Source of the DNA: Aquabacterium olei
Lineage (GTDB): Bacteria; Pseudomonadota; Gammaproteobacteria; Burkholderiales; Burkholderiaceae_C
Assembly (NCBI RefSeq): GCF_003100395.1
Contig: NZ_CP029210.1
Location: 124,001-188,000 of the forward strand
Direction of reading: 5' to 3'
DNA length: 64,000 bases
Of this stretch, positions 43,501-51,903 are shown one piece after another. Each line of letters opens with the position of its first letter. The first letter of the stretch is position 1. The translations under genes and the position numbers were made by a program. The notes under the pieces are model-generated. The model was not told the origin of the DNA, did not search any database, and saw only the letters and a program-made list of their open reading frames with translations.

Positions 43501-45512
43501 GATTGCCAGAGGTTCCCCATCAACTGGCGTATGGCGGCGGTGCCGAATACGATCCAGACGAAAGATGCATCTGGGTGGACCGGGCGCTGGCCGCCAAGGC
43601 GGCGCAAAACGATGAAACAGCTCAGTGGGATCTCCTGCTGGCCCTGGTTGGTGCCTGGGGCCAATACATTGAATTCCAACTGCGCCATGTGTGGTCCGAT
43701 ATCGGAGGAGAGTCCGGGGGCGCCGATGGCCCGGCGTATTCCCTTACGCTACTTCCTTTGCTCGCCCAGGGCGAAACGGTTTATGGTGCTTTGCAGAGCC
43801 CAGAAGCCAGCGGTGATGTGAAGGTCAGACACCAATTGCCTCAACGGGCCATACAACACACTGAGAGAGCCTATCTGAAGGCTGTGGACGTCAGCGGCAC
43901 CCAAGGCGTGCCCTACCTGCACGACGGGGTGTACAGGCCGGATCGCGACGGGCCTGCGAAGGTCCTGCCGGTGTTTGATGCCAAGATGATGAAGGACGAG
44001 CCGCGCAAGGGGGTTCACAACCATCACAGCATTGAGGCAGCGCTTGCGGCGGACGACCGTTTCAAGGGCTATGAGCGAGGGTTGATTTACTACGGAAATT
44101 GGCTGCGCGACTGGTCTCAGTTGTGCGATGCCTTCATGTTGCCACCAGGCAAAAAGGGCTTGGGCCTCTCCCGCGAGAGCATCACCACTGCGGTGATGCT
44201 CATGGGCCAGATGGTGGCCGCCTCGTACTTGAAGGGTCAGGCTGATTGGGGAAATGCGCGCTCAGACATTGAGTTCCACAAATCTCGCCTGCCTAAGTGC
44301 ATGGAGCTATTGGGATGCTACCGGCCGGAAGAGCACATTGACAACCCGGCAGGCTTGCCAGATCAACGGCCTCATCAGTATCCAAAGGGGTGGCTGGTTG
44401 ATTTGCCCATCGACAAGCGAATGCTGGAAGTTGATCCCGCGACCAGCGTGCGCCGCTACATTGCCGACCCGGCGCTCACTGGCGATCACCCCTCATCGCT
44501 GGTCTACATGCAAAGACAAATTCAGAAAGCCTGTCAGCTGGGCAAGACGCCAGAAGGCTTGATGCGACTGGGGTTTGCTTTGCACGTATTGGAAGACTTC
44601 TTTGCGCATACCAACTTCGTGGAGTTGGCGCTTCACAAAGCAAAGTATAGAAAGGTCGTGGCTTGGGTTCCAACCAAAGCTGAATTGCGTGACATGCCCA
44701 TCACAACAGGCCAGTTCACAGACCAAGATGCGCAGTTCTCGCTCATGTACAAGATGGCCGACTTGCTGCTGCCAGCCAGCCAAACCGGATCAAGGCTCAA
44801 CAAGATCTATTACGAGGGGTTGGAACTCAGTGATTGGGTGTTCTGGGCGGTATTGAACGACAGCGGGCGAACCTCCACTGCATCTGCGTACAAGGGCTAT
44901 TGCCAAGTCATGTACAAAGCAATCGATGTTGCTGGCGGCTATGTGCCTGACGTGATCAAAGCAGGTGTTCAGGACGCCCGCGTTTGGGTGTATGGCGTTT
45001 TGGCCGCCGCGATCAAGCAACAGGCAGGTGGCCGCATTCGCCAGCCGCAGATCGATGACTATGATTTCGCAAACTCGATTGACCCGACACACACCATGGT
45101 GGCCAAAGACGCCAACGATCATCCCTTGCATGACCTGGCTGGCTCACTGGCTCAGCGGGCGGTGCTGGATGTAGGCCGTTGCGTGGCAGATGTTTGGGAA
45201 GGAAAATCAAACGCAGCGGCAGCCGTCGCTTGCGCGAGCAAGTATTTCAAACACCCTAGCTACACCCCTGAGTTTGATCACGATGTGCGCATATGGGCTG
45301 AGAACAACAAAGCGGCGATCGTGAAAGCGTCAGATCAGACTTCCGCTTTGAAACGCGCGCGTGAGCATCGACACGATAGCGAGGGGCACGAACATGAGCG
45401 TACCATTCCCCGGCAGTTCCAAGCGTCATGGGCGTTCTGGACAGAGCACTATGCAGCTTTGACTGGTAGGACAGACGTGATGGCAACCATCCGCAAGGAG
45501 GGGGTTGCATGA
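40524..45512 (+). CDS. vgrG: Evolved VgrG spike fused to a HET-C toxin-like domain (T6SS effector candidate)
   Basis: A 1662-residue protein with AGGTGA seven bases upstream. Residues ~60-510 are the VgrG gp27-like base (FLQLKALQGEQMTLRL, TDWRFVRRLMAQQGWSW) and OB/gp5-like core (GEPLTTDRDGRIRLQFGWQ, GTWVRVAQGVAGPNWG, VDFVDGDIDRPLVIGQLHNG). A DUF2345 beta-needle follows (~780-920). Near residue 925 base composition drops: G+C is 46/60 at 42481-42540 but 29/60 at 44641-44700. The C-terminal ~730 residues carry HET-C signatures: HNHHSIEAAL (~1165), GNWLRDWSQ (~1191) and LHVLEDFFAHTNFVEL (~1353). HET-C relates to incompatibility proteins; a phospholipase C-like zinc fold is inferred. No other T6SS gene is nearby. 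Confidence 0.85.
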   Translation: MNLPSVGGMVSAARAARPLLSDPSSLAGELASRLQAALGIGQATRLLQLETALPSATLVVERCRITEAVQADEPLWAEVDAVSTSAFLQLKALQGEQMTLRLKRADGTWRNWHGYVVRTAQLGADGGLARYRLTLAAWTHWLTHRRDTRIFQDRTAQDIVSDVLSAWPQAHFRFDVADPGPLRAITTQYRETDWRFVRRLMAQQGWSWRLEHDGAREGAITGARAAKHTLVIFDDQAEVPDLGPLRFSRPDMRGGGLWGTGLFDDGLAQDTVTAWRVGRHVGPNAVTLAAWDERQLAGVAGTATAPTEQGALPTLEDYRGHGERQHADGRVSTAQPGSPAVADARAQARMAAHALHHVRAEGDSAVRGLHEGARFLLTEHSLYGGATALASAVRTAAAGRPPATEPTAPGAFRALRVVHEAANNLGSEAARLLRQPDIEQGSYRNRFDAAPASLRLAPAPLDAPTAPGLQTAVVVAHDGEPLTTDRDGRIRLQFGWQRGARPLAGALSAPTTPGGAETGHAPGDATSGTWVRVAQGVAGPNWGAVFTPRAGTEVLVDFVDGDIDRPLVIGQLHNGQHDLPWPAGVDAGTNHPGTISGWHSPHLDGGGANQWLIDDATGQLRMRLASHSGATGWSELSLGHLIQQSGRGGAGCAHRGAWLGEGFYGHTDGWAVVRAGQGLLLSTSARPAMGASVQSTQMDAAEAVSQLKGARQLGDALSQSARQQGAVGLASHDASQALQQHTEAMDPTAQGKYDGAAGGQPAKKAQPGSRTLQDPVERFAKPLLHLDTPASAVFVTPASIGLFSGQDTSLTTQGDVQLTAAHTLSAVSGQTTSLYTHAGGIKAIAANGPLSLRAHTDAQQIWSDKDLTIQSTTDEIRIQASNSITLTAGQSQIELKGGNITFTCPGTWTVKAAGHDWAGGGSQAARLPAMPTQRFAALGVAEGTFRSTFARDQLKTFASESDEPAFVSDMASTFGTDIPLSAYQTFYAKSKAGLPEVPHQLAYGGGAEYDPDERCIWVDRALAAKAAQNDETAQWDLLLALVGAWGQYIEFQLRHVWSDIGGESGGADGPAYSLTLLPLLAQGETVYGALQSPEASGDVKVRHQLPQRAIQHTERAYLKAVDVSGTQGVPYLHDGVYRPDRDGPAKVLPVFDAKMMKDEPRKGVHNHHSIEAALAADDRFKGYERGLIYYGNWLRDWSQLCDAFMLPPGKKGLGLSRESITTAVMLMGQMVAASYLKGQADWGNARSDIEFHKSRLPKCMELLGCYRPEEHIDNPAGLPDQRPHQYPKGWLVDLPIDKRMLEVDPATSVRRYIADPALTGDHPSSLVYMQRQIQKACQLGKTPEGLMRLGFALHVLEDFFAHTNFVELALHKAKYRKVVAWVPTKAELRDMPITTGQFTDQDAQFSLMYKMADLLLPASQTGSRLNKIYYEGLELSDWVFWAVLNDSGRTSTASAYKGYCQVMYKAIDVAGGYVPDVIKAGVQDARVWVYGVLAAAIKQQAGGRIRQPQIDDYDFANSIDPTHTMVAKDANDHPLHDLAGSLAQRAVLDVGRCVADVWEGKSNAAAAVACASKYFKHPSYTPEFDHDVRIWAENNKAAIVKASDQTSALKRAREHRHDSEGHEHERTIPRQFQASWAFWTEHYAALTGRTDVMATIRKEGVA

Positions 45513-46327
45513 CGGGCGCAAGCACTCATCTTCTGATCCGCATGTTGCGCGGGGCAAAGAGCCTTCCTCCATGCCTGTTGGCGATGACGTTGCTCGTGGC
45601 GGCTTGTGATGCCCGTGAGCCCCTGTATGTGGGCGATCCTGAAGGAGTCAATCGCAACGGCCAGCCACAAGTGATCATCAAACAGGATGAACTCCGTCTG
45701 AACGGATTTCCGATCAAGCAATACCGAACGAGAGCCACCGATCTGATACCCATCATCGGCACAGACATTTCCAGTCAAGCGTCATCCGATGCATACTGGA
45801 ACGCAATGGGACTGCAAATTCATGCGGCCCCAGATGATGGCGCCCTCCCGGGTTCGCCAGAGTTGATTCACCGGGTTGTGGTATGGGTGAGGCCTGGGAT
45901 CGACTACGGCAAGCATCGAGACTGCGATGCCTCAGCCCTTGCAAGGCATCGCGATTCCGTCCAGTTTCGGCTTGAGACCATGGATCAAGTAGAGAAGGAA
46001 CATGGATTTCCCAGGAATGAAGCCGCGCGGAAGGAGCTCATTCACGAGCGATGCTCCATGGCCGGCAACACACCGGAGAACGCCTTCTCGGGCTACTTTG
46101 AAGTCGATGGCATACCCATTGGCCCGAACATGTCTCTGAAAGAGATTCAGTCCCGACGCAAGCAGCTTGGACTGGAACTGCTTTACATGGATTCTGGTCC
46201 ACAAATTTATGCGGCACCGAAGGGAAAGACTGGTCCGGAAACCAATCAGACATGGATCTTCGAGGTCACATCGGGCGACGGTGGAGCGATTGTCGATCAG
46301 CGATTGAAAGCCATCAGCATTCCGTAG
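45509..46327 (+). CDS. Inner-membrane lipoprotein, candidate immunity protein to the HET-C effector
   Basis: A 272-residue protein whose ATG overlaps the effector stop (ATGA), preceded by a strong AAGGAGGGGG. A lipobox LVAAC places the acyl-Cys at 33 with Asp at +2, the residue that retains lipoproteins in the inner membrane in E. coli. The mature part is periplasmic: DPEGVNRNGQPQVIIKQDELRLNGFPI, two cysteines (RDCDASA, RCSMAG) and FEVTSGDGGAIVDQ. I do not recognise a family. It shares the reduced GC of the effector C-terminus. Tight coupling, location and matching composition point to immunity against a periplasm-acting toxin; this is inference. Confidence 0.65.
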   Translation: MTGASTHLLIRMLRGAKSLPPCLLAMTLLVAACDAREPLYVGDPEGVNRNGQPQVIIKQDELRLNGFPIKQYRTRATDLIPIIGTDISSQASSDAYWNAMGLQIHAAPDDGALPGSPELIHRVVVWVRPGIDYGKHRDCDASALARHRDSVQFRLETMDQVEKEHGFPRNEAARKELIHERCSMAGNTPENAFSGYFEVDGIPIGPNMSLKEIQSRRKQLGLELLYMDSGPQIYAAPKGKTGPETNQTWIFEVTSGDGGAIVDQRLKAISIP

Positions 46328-46521
46328 TTCGTAGTGAATGGCTGTAGGCTCTGTTCGGTGAATCCACGGAAGCGGCGGACCCGCGAGCCCTACATCGGAG
46401 CAAAGGGCACAAGACGGCATCGAACGTGCCCTCGGTCGCGCCAATTGATGCTCCGGCGCGCCGGCGAGGGCAACGCCCCTCTGGTCTAATCTGCTTGGAT
46501 GCATCTGGAGCGAAAATCCCC

Positions 46522-47241
46522 ATGGCGCTGTCTTCTGTCCCCTCCACAACCACCTCCGCCGCCATCATCGACCTCGACGGCACCATGGTCGACACCCTCG
46601 GCGACTTCCTGGTCGTCCTGCGCCACACCCTCACCGACCTCGGCTGTCACCCCGTCGAACTGGCGCGCGTCGACCGCACCTTCATCTCGATGACCGTCGG
46701 CAAGGGCACCGAGGACCTGTTGCGCCGCAGCCTGGCGCACGCGTGGGGCGTGCTGCCGGAGTCGAGCGAGGTGGCCCAGACCCTCCCAGAGGCGCTCGCC
46801 GTCTACCATCGCCACTACCCCGAGCACAACGGCCAGCATGCCGATGTCTTCCCCGGTGTGGCCGAAGGCCTGGCGCAACTCCGGGCGCTGGGGGTGCCCC
46901 TGGCCTGCCTGACCAACAAGCCCACCGCGTTCGCCCGGCAACTGCTGGAGCGCAAAGGCTTGCTGCCGTTCTTCCAGCACGTGTTCGGCGGAGACGCCTT
47001 CGAGCGCAAGAAGCCCGACCCTCTGCCGTTGCGCAAGACCTGCGAGGCGCTGGGCACCGAGCCCGCGCGCACCCTGATGGTGGGCGATTCGAGCAACGAC
47101 GCCCAGGCGGCTGGCGCAGCCGGTTGCCCGGTGGTGCTGGTCACCTATGGCTACAACCACGGCCACCCCGTGCAGGAGGTGCCGGCCCGCGCGCACATCG
47201 CTCGCCTGGATCAGGCCGACTGGCCCACCTTGCTGGCCTGA
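46522..47241 (+). CDS. gph: Phosphoglycolate phosphatase
   Basis: A 239-residue HAD-superfamily phosphatase that removes 2-phosphoglycolate formed in DNA repair or by Rubisco. Motif I is IIDLDGTMVDT with nucleophile Asp17 and acid Asp19; motif II is CLTNKP; motif III/IV is KKPDPLPL and MVGDSSNDAQAA. The helical cap lies between motifs I and II. In Burkholderiales gph precedes trpE in the rpe-gph-trpE cluster, which supports the name; here a minus-strand gene intervenes. A TCTAAT hexamer about 32 bases before the ATG could be its -10. Confidence 0.93.
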   Translation: MALSSVPSTTTSAAIIDLDGTMVDTLGDFLVVLRHTLTDLGCHPVELARVDRTFISMTVGKGTEDLLRRSLAHAWGVLPESSEVAQTLPEALAVYHRHYPEHNGQHADVFPGVAEGLAQLRALGVPLACLTNKPTAFARQLLERKGLLPFFQHVFGGDAFERKKPDPLPLRKTCEALGTEPARTLMVGDSSNDAQAAGAAGCPVVLVTYGYNHGHPVQEVPARAHIARLDQADWPTLLA

Positions 47242-47291
47242 CCGGGCCCGCGCGCGCATTCCCGGCACAGCCTCTCAAGAGCCGGTGGACC

Positions 47292-47960
47292 TCACTCCAG
47301 CGCGTCCAGCACCGCCGGCGCCTTGTACGACAGCAGGGCGTCCCGCAGGTCAGGCGAGGCCGGCTTGGTTCCCAGCCACACGCGCAGCACGGCGGGGAAG
47401 AAGCGCTTGTCGGCAATCGGCAGCCCGGCCGGTTGGCCATTGACGAAGAACATCGTGCCGCGATCGGGCACGTGGTCGATCGCAAAGGTGTCGCCGGCGT
47501 TCAGCCGCTTGATGTGCGAAAACTGCTCGCCCATCTGCCGGATGGCGGGGATGAGATTGAAGAACGCTTCGCGGTTGCTGTTGAGCTCGATGCCGCGCGT
47601 GATGGTCTTGCCGATCTCGTCCACCCGCATGCCCTGCAGCATCACAAAGCGCAGCTGCACGGGGCCCGACATGGTGACCACGGCCTCGGCCTGGCTGCTT
47701 TTTTCCGGGGTGTACAGCGCCACCGTGTAGAGCTTGGCCACGGCCCGGTAGGTCACGCCTGCGCCATTGAGTTGCAGCGTACGGCCCTCCACCTTCAGCG
47801 TCTGGGGATAGCTGATCCCGAAGAGCTCGGTGGGTTGCGCCCATGCCGCGGGCAGCGTCAGGGCGGCGGTGGCCAGCCCGGAGGCGAATGCCGCGCGCAG
47901 CAGGCCCGTGCGGCGGTGTGGCCCGCTGCGGCCGGGCGTGCCGGATGGTGTCTCATGCAT
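47292..47960 (-). CDS. Exported chalcone-isomerase-like protein
   Basis: A 222-residue protein starting at 47960 (MHETPSG). A signal peptide with a long n-region ([27 protein letters not shown]) is followed by the chalcone-isomerase-like domain: [26 protein letters not shown] opening, [55 protein letters not shown] and [11 protein letters not shown]. Bacterial members (Chalcone_3) are periplasmic and of unknown activity; true chalcone isomerase activity is unlikely. It sits between gph and trpE in reverse orientation. Confidence 0.85.
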   Translation of the reverse strand: MHETPSGTPGRSGPHRRTGLLRAAFASGLATAALTLPAAWAQPTELFGISYPQTLKVEGRTLQLNGAGVTYRAVAKLYTVALYTPEKSSQAEAVVTMSGPVQLRFVMLQGMRVDEIGKTITRGIELNSNREAFFNLIPAIRQMGEQFSHIKRLNAGDTFAIDHVPDRGTMFFVNGQPAGLPIADKRFFPAVLRVWLGTKPASPDLRDALLSYKAPAVLDALE

Positions 47961-48098
47961 GGATGTCGTTCCCGATGGGGTCTCGGCGATTGTTGCGAGC
48001 CCATCCCGTCGCGCAAGCTGGGTTTGCCCTCGGCGCGGTGGCGCAGGCCCTCGGCCGAGGGGCAAGACGTGCCAGGAGGGCCCTGATACACTGGTCCG

Positions 48099-48179
48099 AT
48101 GTTCATCTCTCGCAAGCACACCAAAGGGTCGCACGACCGGGGGGCATGGCCCTGGCGTCGCGGGTACGCCTGCGTGTGA
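48099..48179 (+). CDS. Candidate trpE leader peptide (26 aa, with Trp-Pro-Trp)
   Basis: A 26-codon frame ATG...TGA upstream of trpE contains GAWPWRRG, i.e. two Trp codons separated by one Pro. It is followed by a strong two-level hairpin. No clear ribosome-binding site is seen close to the ATG (GGAGGG is about 20 bases upstream), which weakens the case. TGG is common in GC-rich DNA, so chance is possible. Confidence 0.35.
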   Translation: MFISRKHTKGSHDRGAWPWRRGYACV

Positions 48180-48241
48180 CAGCCGTCCGCTGCCTGAGCA
48201 GGCGCGGTTCACAGGCTTTGCGCCCTTCCCCTCGAGAAGGC

Positions 48242-48273
48242 GCCGCTGTCGAAGCCGGTTCCGGCACAGCGGC
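48242..48273 (+). promoter_or_regulatory. Hairpin in the trpE leader (possible attenuator arm)
   Basis: GCCGCTGT (48242-48249) pairs with ACAGCGGC (48266-48273), and inside it GCCGG (48254-48258) pairs with CCGGC (48261-48265). No T-run follows. The rest of the 386-base region 47961-48346 shows no gene other than the candidate leader peptide. Confidence 0.4.
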
Positions 48274-48346
48274 CCCGGGGGTGACATCAGATGACATCGG
48301 GCTCGGTCCCTGGCGGCCGTGCCCTTGGGCTTGGAGGCCCATCACC

Positions 48347-49825
48347 ATGATCACTGAAACCGAATTCAACGCCCTGGCCGCTCTGGGCCACAACCGCATC
48401 CCCCTGGTCGCCCAGGCCCTGGCCGACCTCGACACGCCGCTGTCGCTGTACCTGAAGCTCACGCAAGGCCGGCCCTTGAGCTTTCTGCTCGAGTCGGTCG
48501 TCGGCGGCGAGCGCTTCGGGCGCTACTCCTTCGTGGGCCTGCCCGCGCGCACGCTGGTGCGCTCCACCGGCCGTGCGGTCGAGGTCGTGACCGACGGCCA
48601 CGTGGTCGAGCGCCACGACACCAACCCGCTCGATTTCATCGCCCAGTACCAGCAGCGCTTCAAGGCGGCAGTGCCGCAAGGCCTGCCCCGTTTCTGCGGG
48701 GGGCTGGCTGGCTACTTCGGCTATGACACGGTGCGCCACATCGAGCACCGCCTGGCGAACACGCACAAGCCCGGTGGCATCGGCACGCCCGACATCCTGC
48801 TGCTGCAGTGCGAGGAACTGGCCGTCATCGACAACCTCGCCGACCGCCTCTACCTGATCGTCTATGCCGATCCCGCGCTGCCCGGCGCGTACGACCGTGC
48901 CGCCGCCCGCATCGCCGAGCTGCAGGCCCAGCTCCACGCCGTGGTGCCGGTGCCGCCCATCGCGCCCACCGAGTCCTACCCCGTCGAGCGTCACTTCGCC
49001 AAGGCCGATTTCGAGGCCGCGGTGCTCAAGTGCAAGGACTACATCGCCGCGGGTGACTGCATGCAGGTCGTGATCGGCCAGCGTCTGCAGAAGCGTTTCA
49101 CCGCCTCGCCGCTGACGCTCTACCGCGCCCTGCGTTCGCTCAACCCGAGCCCCTACATGTACTACTACGACATGGGCGACCACCATGTCGTCGGCTCCAG
49201 CCCCGAGATCCTGGTGCGTCAGGAGCGCAATGCCGAAGGCGGCGAAACCGTCACCATCCGCCCGATCGCCGGCACGCGCCCGCGCGGTGCCACGCCCGAG
49301 CAGGACCAGGCCAACGAAGTCGAGTTGCTGGCCGACCCGAAGGAGCGCGCCGAGCACGTCATGCTGATCGACCTGGCGCGCAATGACATCGGTCGCATCG
49401 CCAAGACCGGTTCGGTCAAGGTCACCGAGGCCTTCGGGATCGAGCGCTATTCGCACGTCATGCACATCGTCAGCAACGTCGAGGGCGACCTCAAGGACGG
49501 CATGACAGGACTGGATGTGCTGCGCGCCAGCTTCCCGGCCGGCACGCTGAGCGGCGCGCCCAAGATCCGCGCGATGGAGATCATCGACGAGCTCGAGCCG
49601 GTGCAGCGCGGCGTCTACGGCGGCGCCGTGGGCTACCTCAGCTTTGCCGGCGACATGGACGTGGCCATCGCCATCCGCACCGGCGTCATCAAGGACCAGA
49701 CGCTGTACGTGCAGGCCGGTGCCGGCGTCGTGGCCGATTCGGTGCCCGAGCTGGAATGGAAGGAAACCGAGGTCAAGGCCCGTGCCGTGGTGCGCGCCGC
49801 CGAGATGGCCGAGCAGGGGCTGTGA
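48347..49825 (+). CDS. trpE: Anthranilate synthase component I
   Basis: A 492-residue chorismate-using enzyme, first committed step of tryptophan synthesis. The N-terminal regulatory half shows [21 protein letters not shown], the LLES region that binds feedback-inhibiting Trp. The catalytic half contains [64 protein letters not shown] and [19 protein letters not shown]. Length is standard. Start ATG 48347 follows TTGGAGG-type sequence. trpG, normally next, is 1.5 kb away behind an inverted acyltransferase gene. Confidence 0.97.
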   Translation: MITETEFNALAALGHNRIPLVAQALADLDTPLSLYLKLTQGRPLSFLLESVVGGERFGRYSFVGLPARTLVRSTGRAVEVVTDGHVVERHDTNPLDFIAQYQQRFKAAVPQGLPRFCGGLAGYFGYDTVRHIEHRLANTHKPGGIGTPDILLLQCEELAVIDNLADRLYLIVYADPALPGAYDRAAARIAELQAQLHAVVPVPPIAPTESYPVERHFAKADFEAAVLKCKDYIAAGDCMQVVIGQRLQKRFTASPLTLYRALRSLNPSPYMYYYDMGDHHVVGSSPEILVRQERNAEGGETVTIRPIAGTRPRGATPEQDQANEVELLADPKERAEHVMLIDLARNDIGRIAKTGSVKVTEAFGIERYSHVMHIVSNVEGDLKDGMTGLDVLRASFPAGTLSGAPKIRAMEIIDELEPVQRGVYGGAVGYLSFAGDMDVAIAIRTGVIKDQTLYVQAGAGVVADSVPELEWKETEVKARAVVRAAEMAEQGL

Positions 49826-49839
49826 GCCGCTGAGCGGGC

Positions 49840-51063
49840 TCAGCGCAGCAGGCGTGTCCGCAGGGCCGCCTGGGCCGGCATCTCGACCAGCCGGTACACG
49901 GGCACGGCCAGCGCAAACGTCACCACCAGGTAGCCCAGCAGCCAGAAGGGCGAGGCGAGCGGCAGACGGTCAGGCTGTCCGCCGCTGAGCAGCGCCACGG
50001 CGAGCTGCAGCGGGTAGTGCAGCAGGTAGCTCGCGTAGGTGGTGTGGCCAAGCGTGCCGATCAGGTCGGCCAGCCGACCCGGGCGGGGGCGCACGCCGCG
50101 CAGCAGCCCGAGCATCGCCAGCGGGGCCAGCAATGCCACGTAGAACATCGGCCGCAGCCAGCCCAGCGCCGTGGCCGTCGTGCCGAGGGCCAGCAGCAGC
50201 GCGCCCGCCGCCAGACTGGCGCGTTGCAAGCCTGTTGGCAACCGGCCCAGCGCCTCGTGCGCCAGATGGGTCAGCGCGCCCAGGTAGAAGAAGAACACGC
50301 ACAGCACCAGCGGGTGCTCGGTGAGGTGGCTGGCGTACACCGCCCCTGCCAAGCCGATGATGGCCACCACGTGCCACGTGCGCGTCCAACCCAGCCGGCA
50401 CAGGGCGTAGAACAGGCCATACGCCAGGACCTCGATCGAAACACTCCAGATCGGGCCGTTGAACGACCACTCGCTGCGCCCGGGCCAGTCGCTGGCCAGG
50501 AACAGGTGCAGCACGAAATGTTTCAGGTCGTTGTGCTGGTAGACATAGTCCACGCCGTGCTGCGCGCGGTACAGCCACGCCATGCCGGCCACGGCCAGCA
50601 GCGTGAGCAGGTGCAATGGGTACAGCCTCGAAAACCGCAGCACGGCAAAGCGCCACGCCGGCACCTCCCCCGCGGACACAGGCCGGGCGTACTTCCAGAA
50701 GAAGATGAAACCGGACAGGGCCCAGAACACCTGCACGCCCAACCAGCCCGCCTCGTAAAACGGCTTGAGCCACGCGTACAGCGGCTGGCCGCTCACGCTG
50801 AAGCCCTGGTGGCTGTGGCCCGCCATGTAGAAATGGTTGTAGTGCCACAGCAGCACCGACACCGCACACGCGAAGCGCAAGACCTCCAGGCCCAGGAGCG
50901 CAGGCTCACTCGCCGCGCGGTTGCGGGCGGGGGCGGCAGGCTGGCCGGGCAGGGCGACGGGAGGTGCGGGAAGCGACACGGCGGAGGCAGGACGGTGGGC
51001 TGTCGATCTTGGCACGCCCGTCGACGCCCGTGCAGCCACCCGAGGCCCCCGGATCAGGGCCAT
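49840..51063 (-). CDS. Acyltransferase 3 (OafA/YrhL-type) membrane protein
   Basis: A 407-residue inner-membrane acyltransferase with ~10 helices. LEVLRFACAVSVLLWHYNHF carries the conserved catalytic His region, VQVFWALSGFIFFW is the family's second signature, and RFSRLYPLHLLTLL the third. WSFNGPIWSVSIEV and HTTYASYLLHYPL complete the pattern. Such enzymes O-acylate surface polysaccharides or other glycans. Start 51063 is chosen; an ATG at 51096 would add 11 residues over the trp leader promoter. The gene lies inverted between trpE and trpG. Confidence 0.88.
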   Translation of the reverse strand: MALIRGPRVAARASTGVPRSTAHRPASAVSLPAPPVALPGQPAAPARNRAASEPALLGLEVLRFACAVSVLLWHYNHFYMAGHSHQGFSVSGQPLYAWLKPFYEAGWLGVQVFWALSGFIFFWKYARPVSAGEVPAWRFAVLRFSRLYPLHLLTLLAVAGMAWLYRAQHGVDYVYQHNDLKHFVLHLFLASDWPGRSEWSFNGPIWSVSIEVLAYGLFYALCRLGWTRTWHVVAIIGLAGAVYASHLTEHPLVLCVFFFYLGALTHLAHEALGRLPTGLQRASLAAGALLLALGTTATALGWLRPMFYVALLAPLAMLGLLRGVRPRPGRLADLIGTLGHTTYASYLLHYPLQLAVALLSGGQPDRLPLASPFWLLGYLVVTFALAVPVYRLVEMPAQAALRTRLLR

Positions 51064-51097
51064 GTCGACACGGGGCCACACGGCCGGACAGCCCATG

Positions 51098-51103
51098 TAG
51101 AAT
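51098..51103 (+). promoter_or_regulatory. Possible -10 element of the trpG leader
   Basis: TAGAAT, eight bases before the leader peptide ATG. A start of transcription would fall at or near the ATG, implying an almost leaderless leader peptide. No convincing -35 was found at 17 bases. Confidence 0.35.
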
Positions 51104-51110
51104 CATTCGC

Positions 51111-51161
51111 ATGCAGCAACCCTCGGACTTCCTCCGCCTGATGCACCGCTGGTGGCGGTGA
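51111..51161 (+). CDS. trpL: trp leader peptide with tandem Trp codons
   Basis: A 16-residue frame, MQQPSDFLRLMHRWWR, ends with two adjacent Trp codons (51150-51155) one codon before the Arg and stop. This is the classic layout of a transcription-attenuation leader peptide and lies 148 bases before trpG. A hairpin CACCGC/GCGGTG (51144-51149/51155-51160) covers the Trp codons, so a ribosome stalled there would disrupt it. Confidence 0.75.
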   Translation: MQQPSDFLRLMHRWWR

Positions 51162-51179
51162 CGCCAGACGGACACGCTT

Positions 51180-51223
51180 GCCTCTGCGGCCGGTCCCCAC
51201 CGGTGCGCCATCTGATCAGAGGC
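51180..51223 (+). promoter_or_regulatory. Predicted trpG attenuator hairpins
   Basis: GCCTCTG (51180-51186) pairs with CAGAGGC (51217-51223), enclosing an inner stem CCGGT/ACCGG (51190-51194/51199-51203). Immediately after, CCCC-GA-GGGG can form another stem. These alternatives downstream of the Trp codons are what an attenuator needs, but no T-run was seen, so the terminator form is not proven. Confidence 0.5.
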
Positions 51224-51308
51224 CCCGAGGGGGGACGTCACGGCGTCTGAACCGTGCACCGAAGGCGGCCTGCCCGCCCCATGAACCACCTCCACACAGG
51301 ATGTGCCC

Positions 51309-51893
<585 letters not shown>

Positions 51894-51903
51894 GGACGGC
51901 GTC

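Noticed and set aside
40524..46327. Prophage tail-spike origin of the VgrG-type gene
   Set aside because: No capsid, terminase, portal or lysis gene is near, and the VgrG-DUF2345 architecture is that of type VI spikes.
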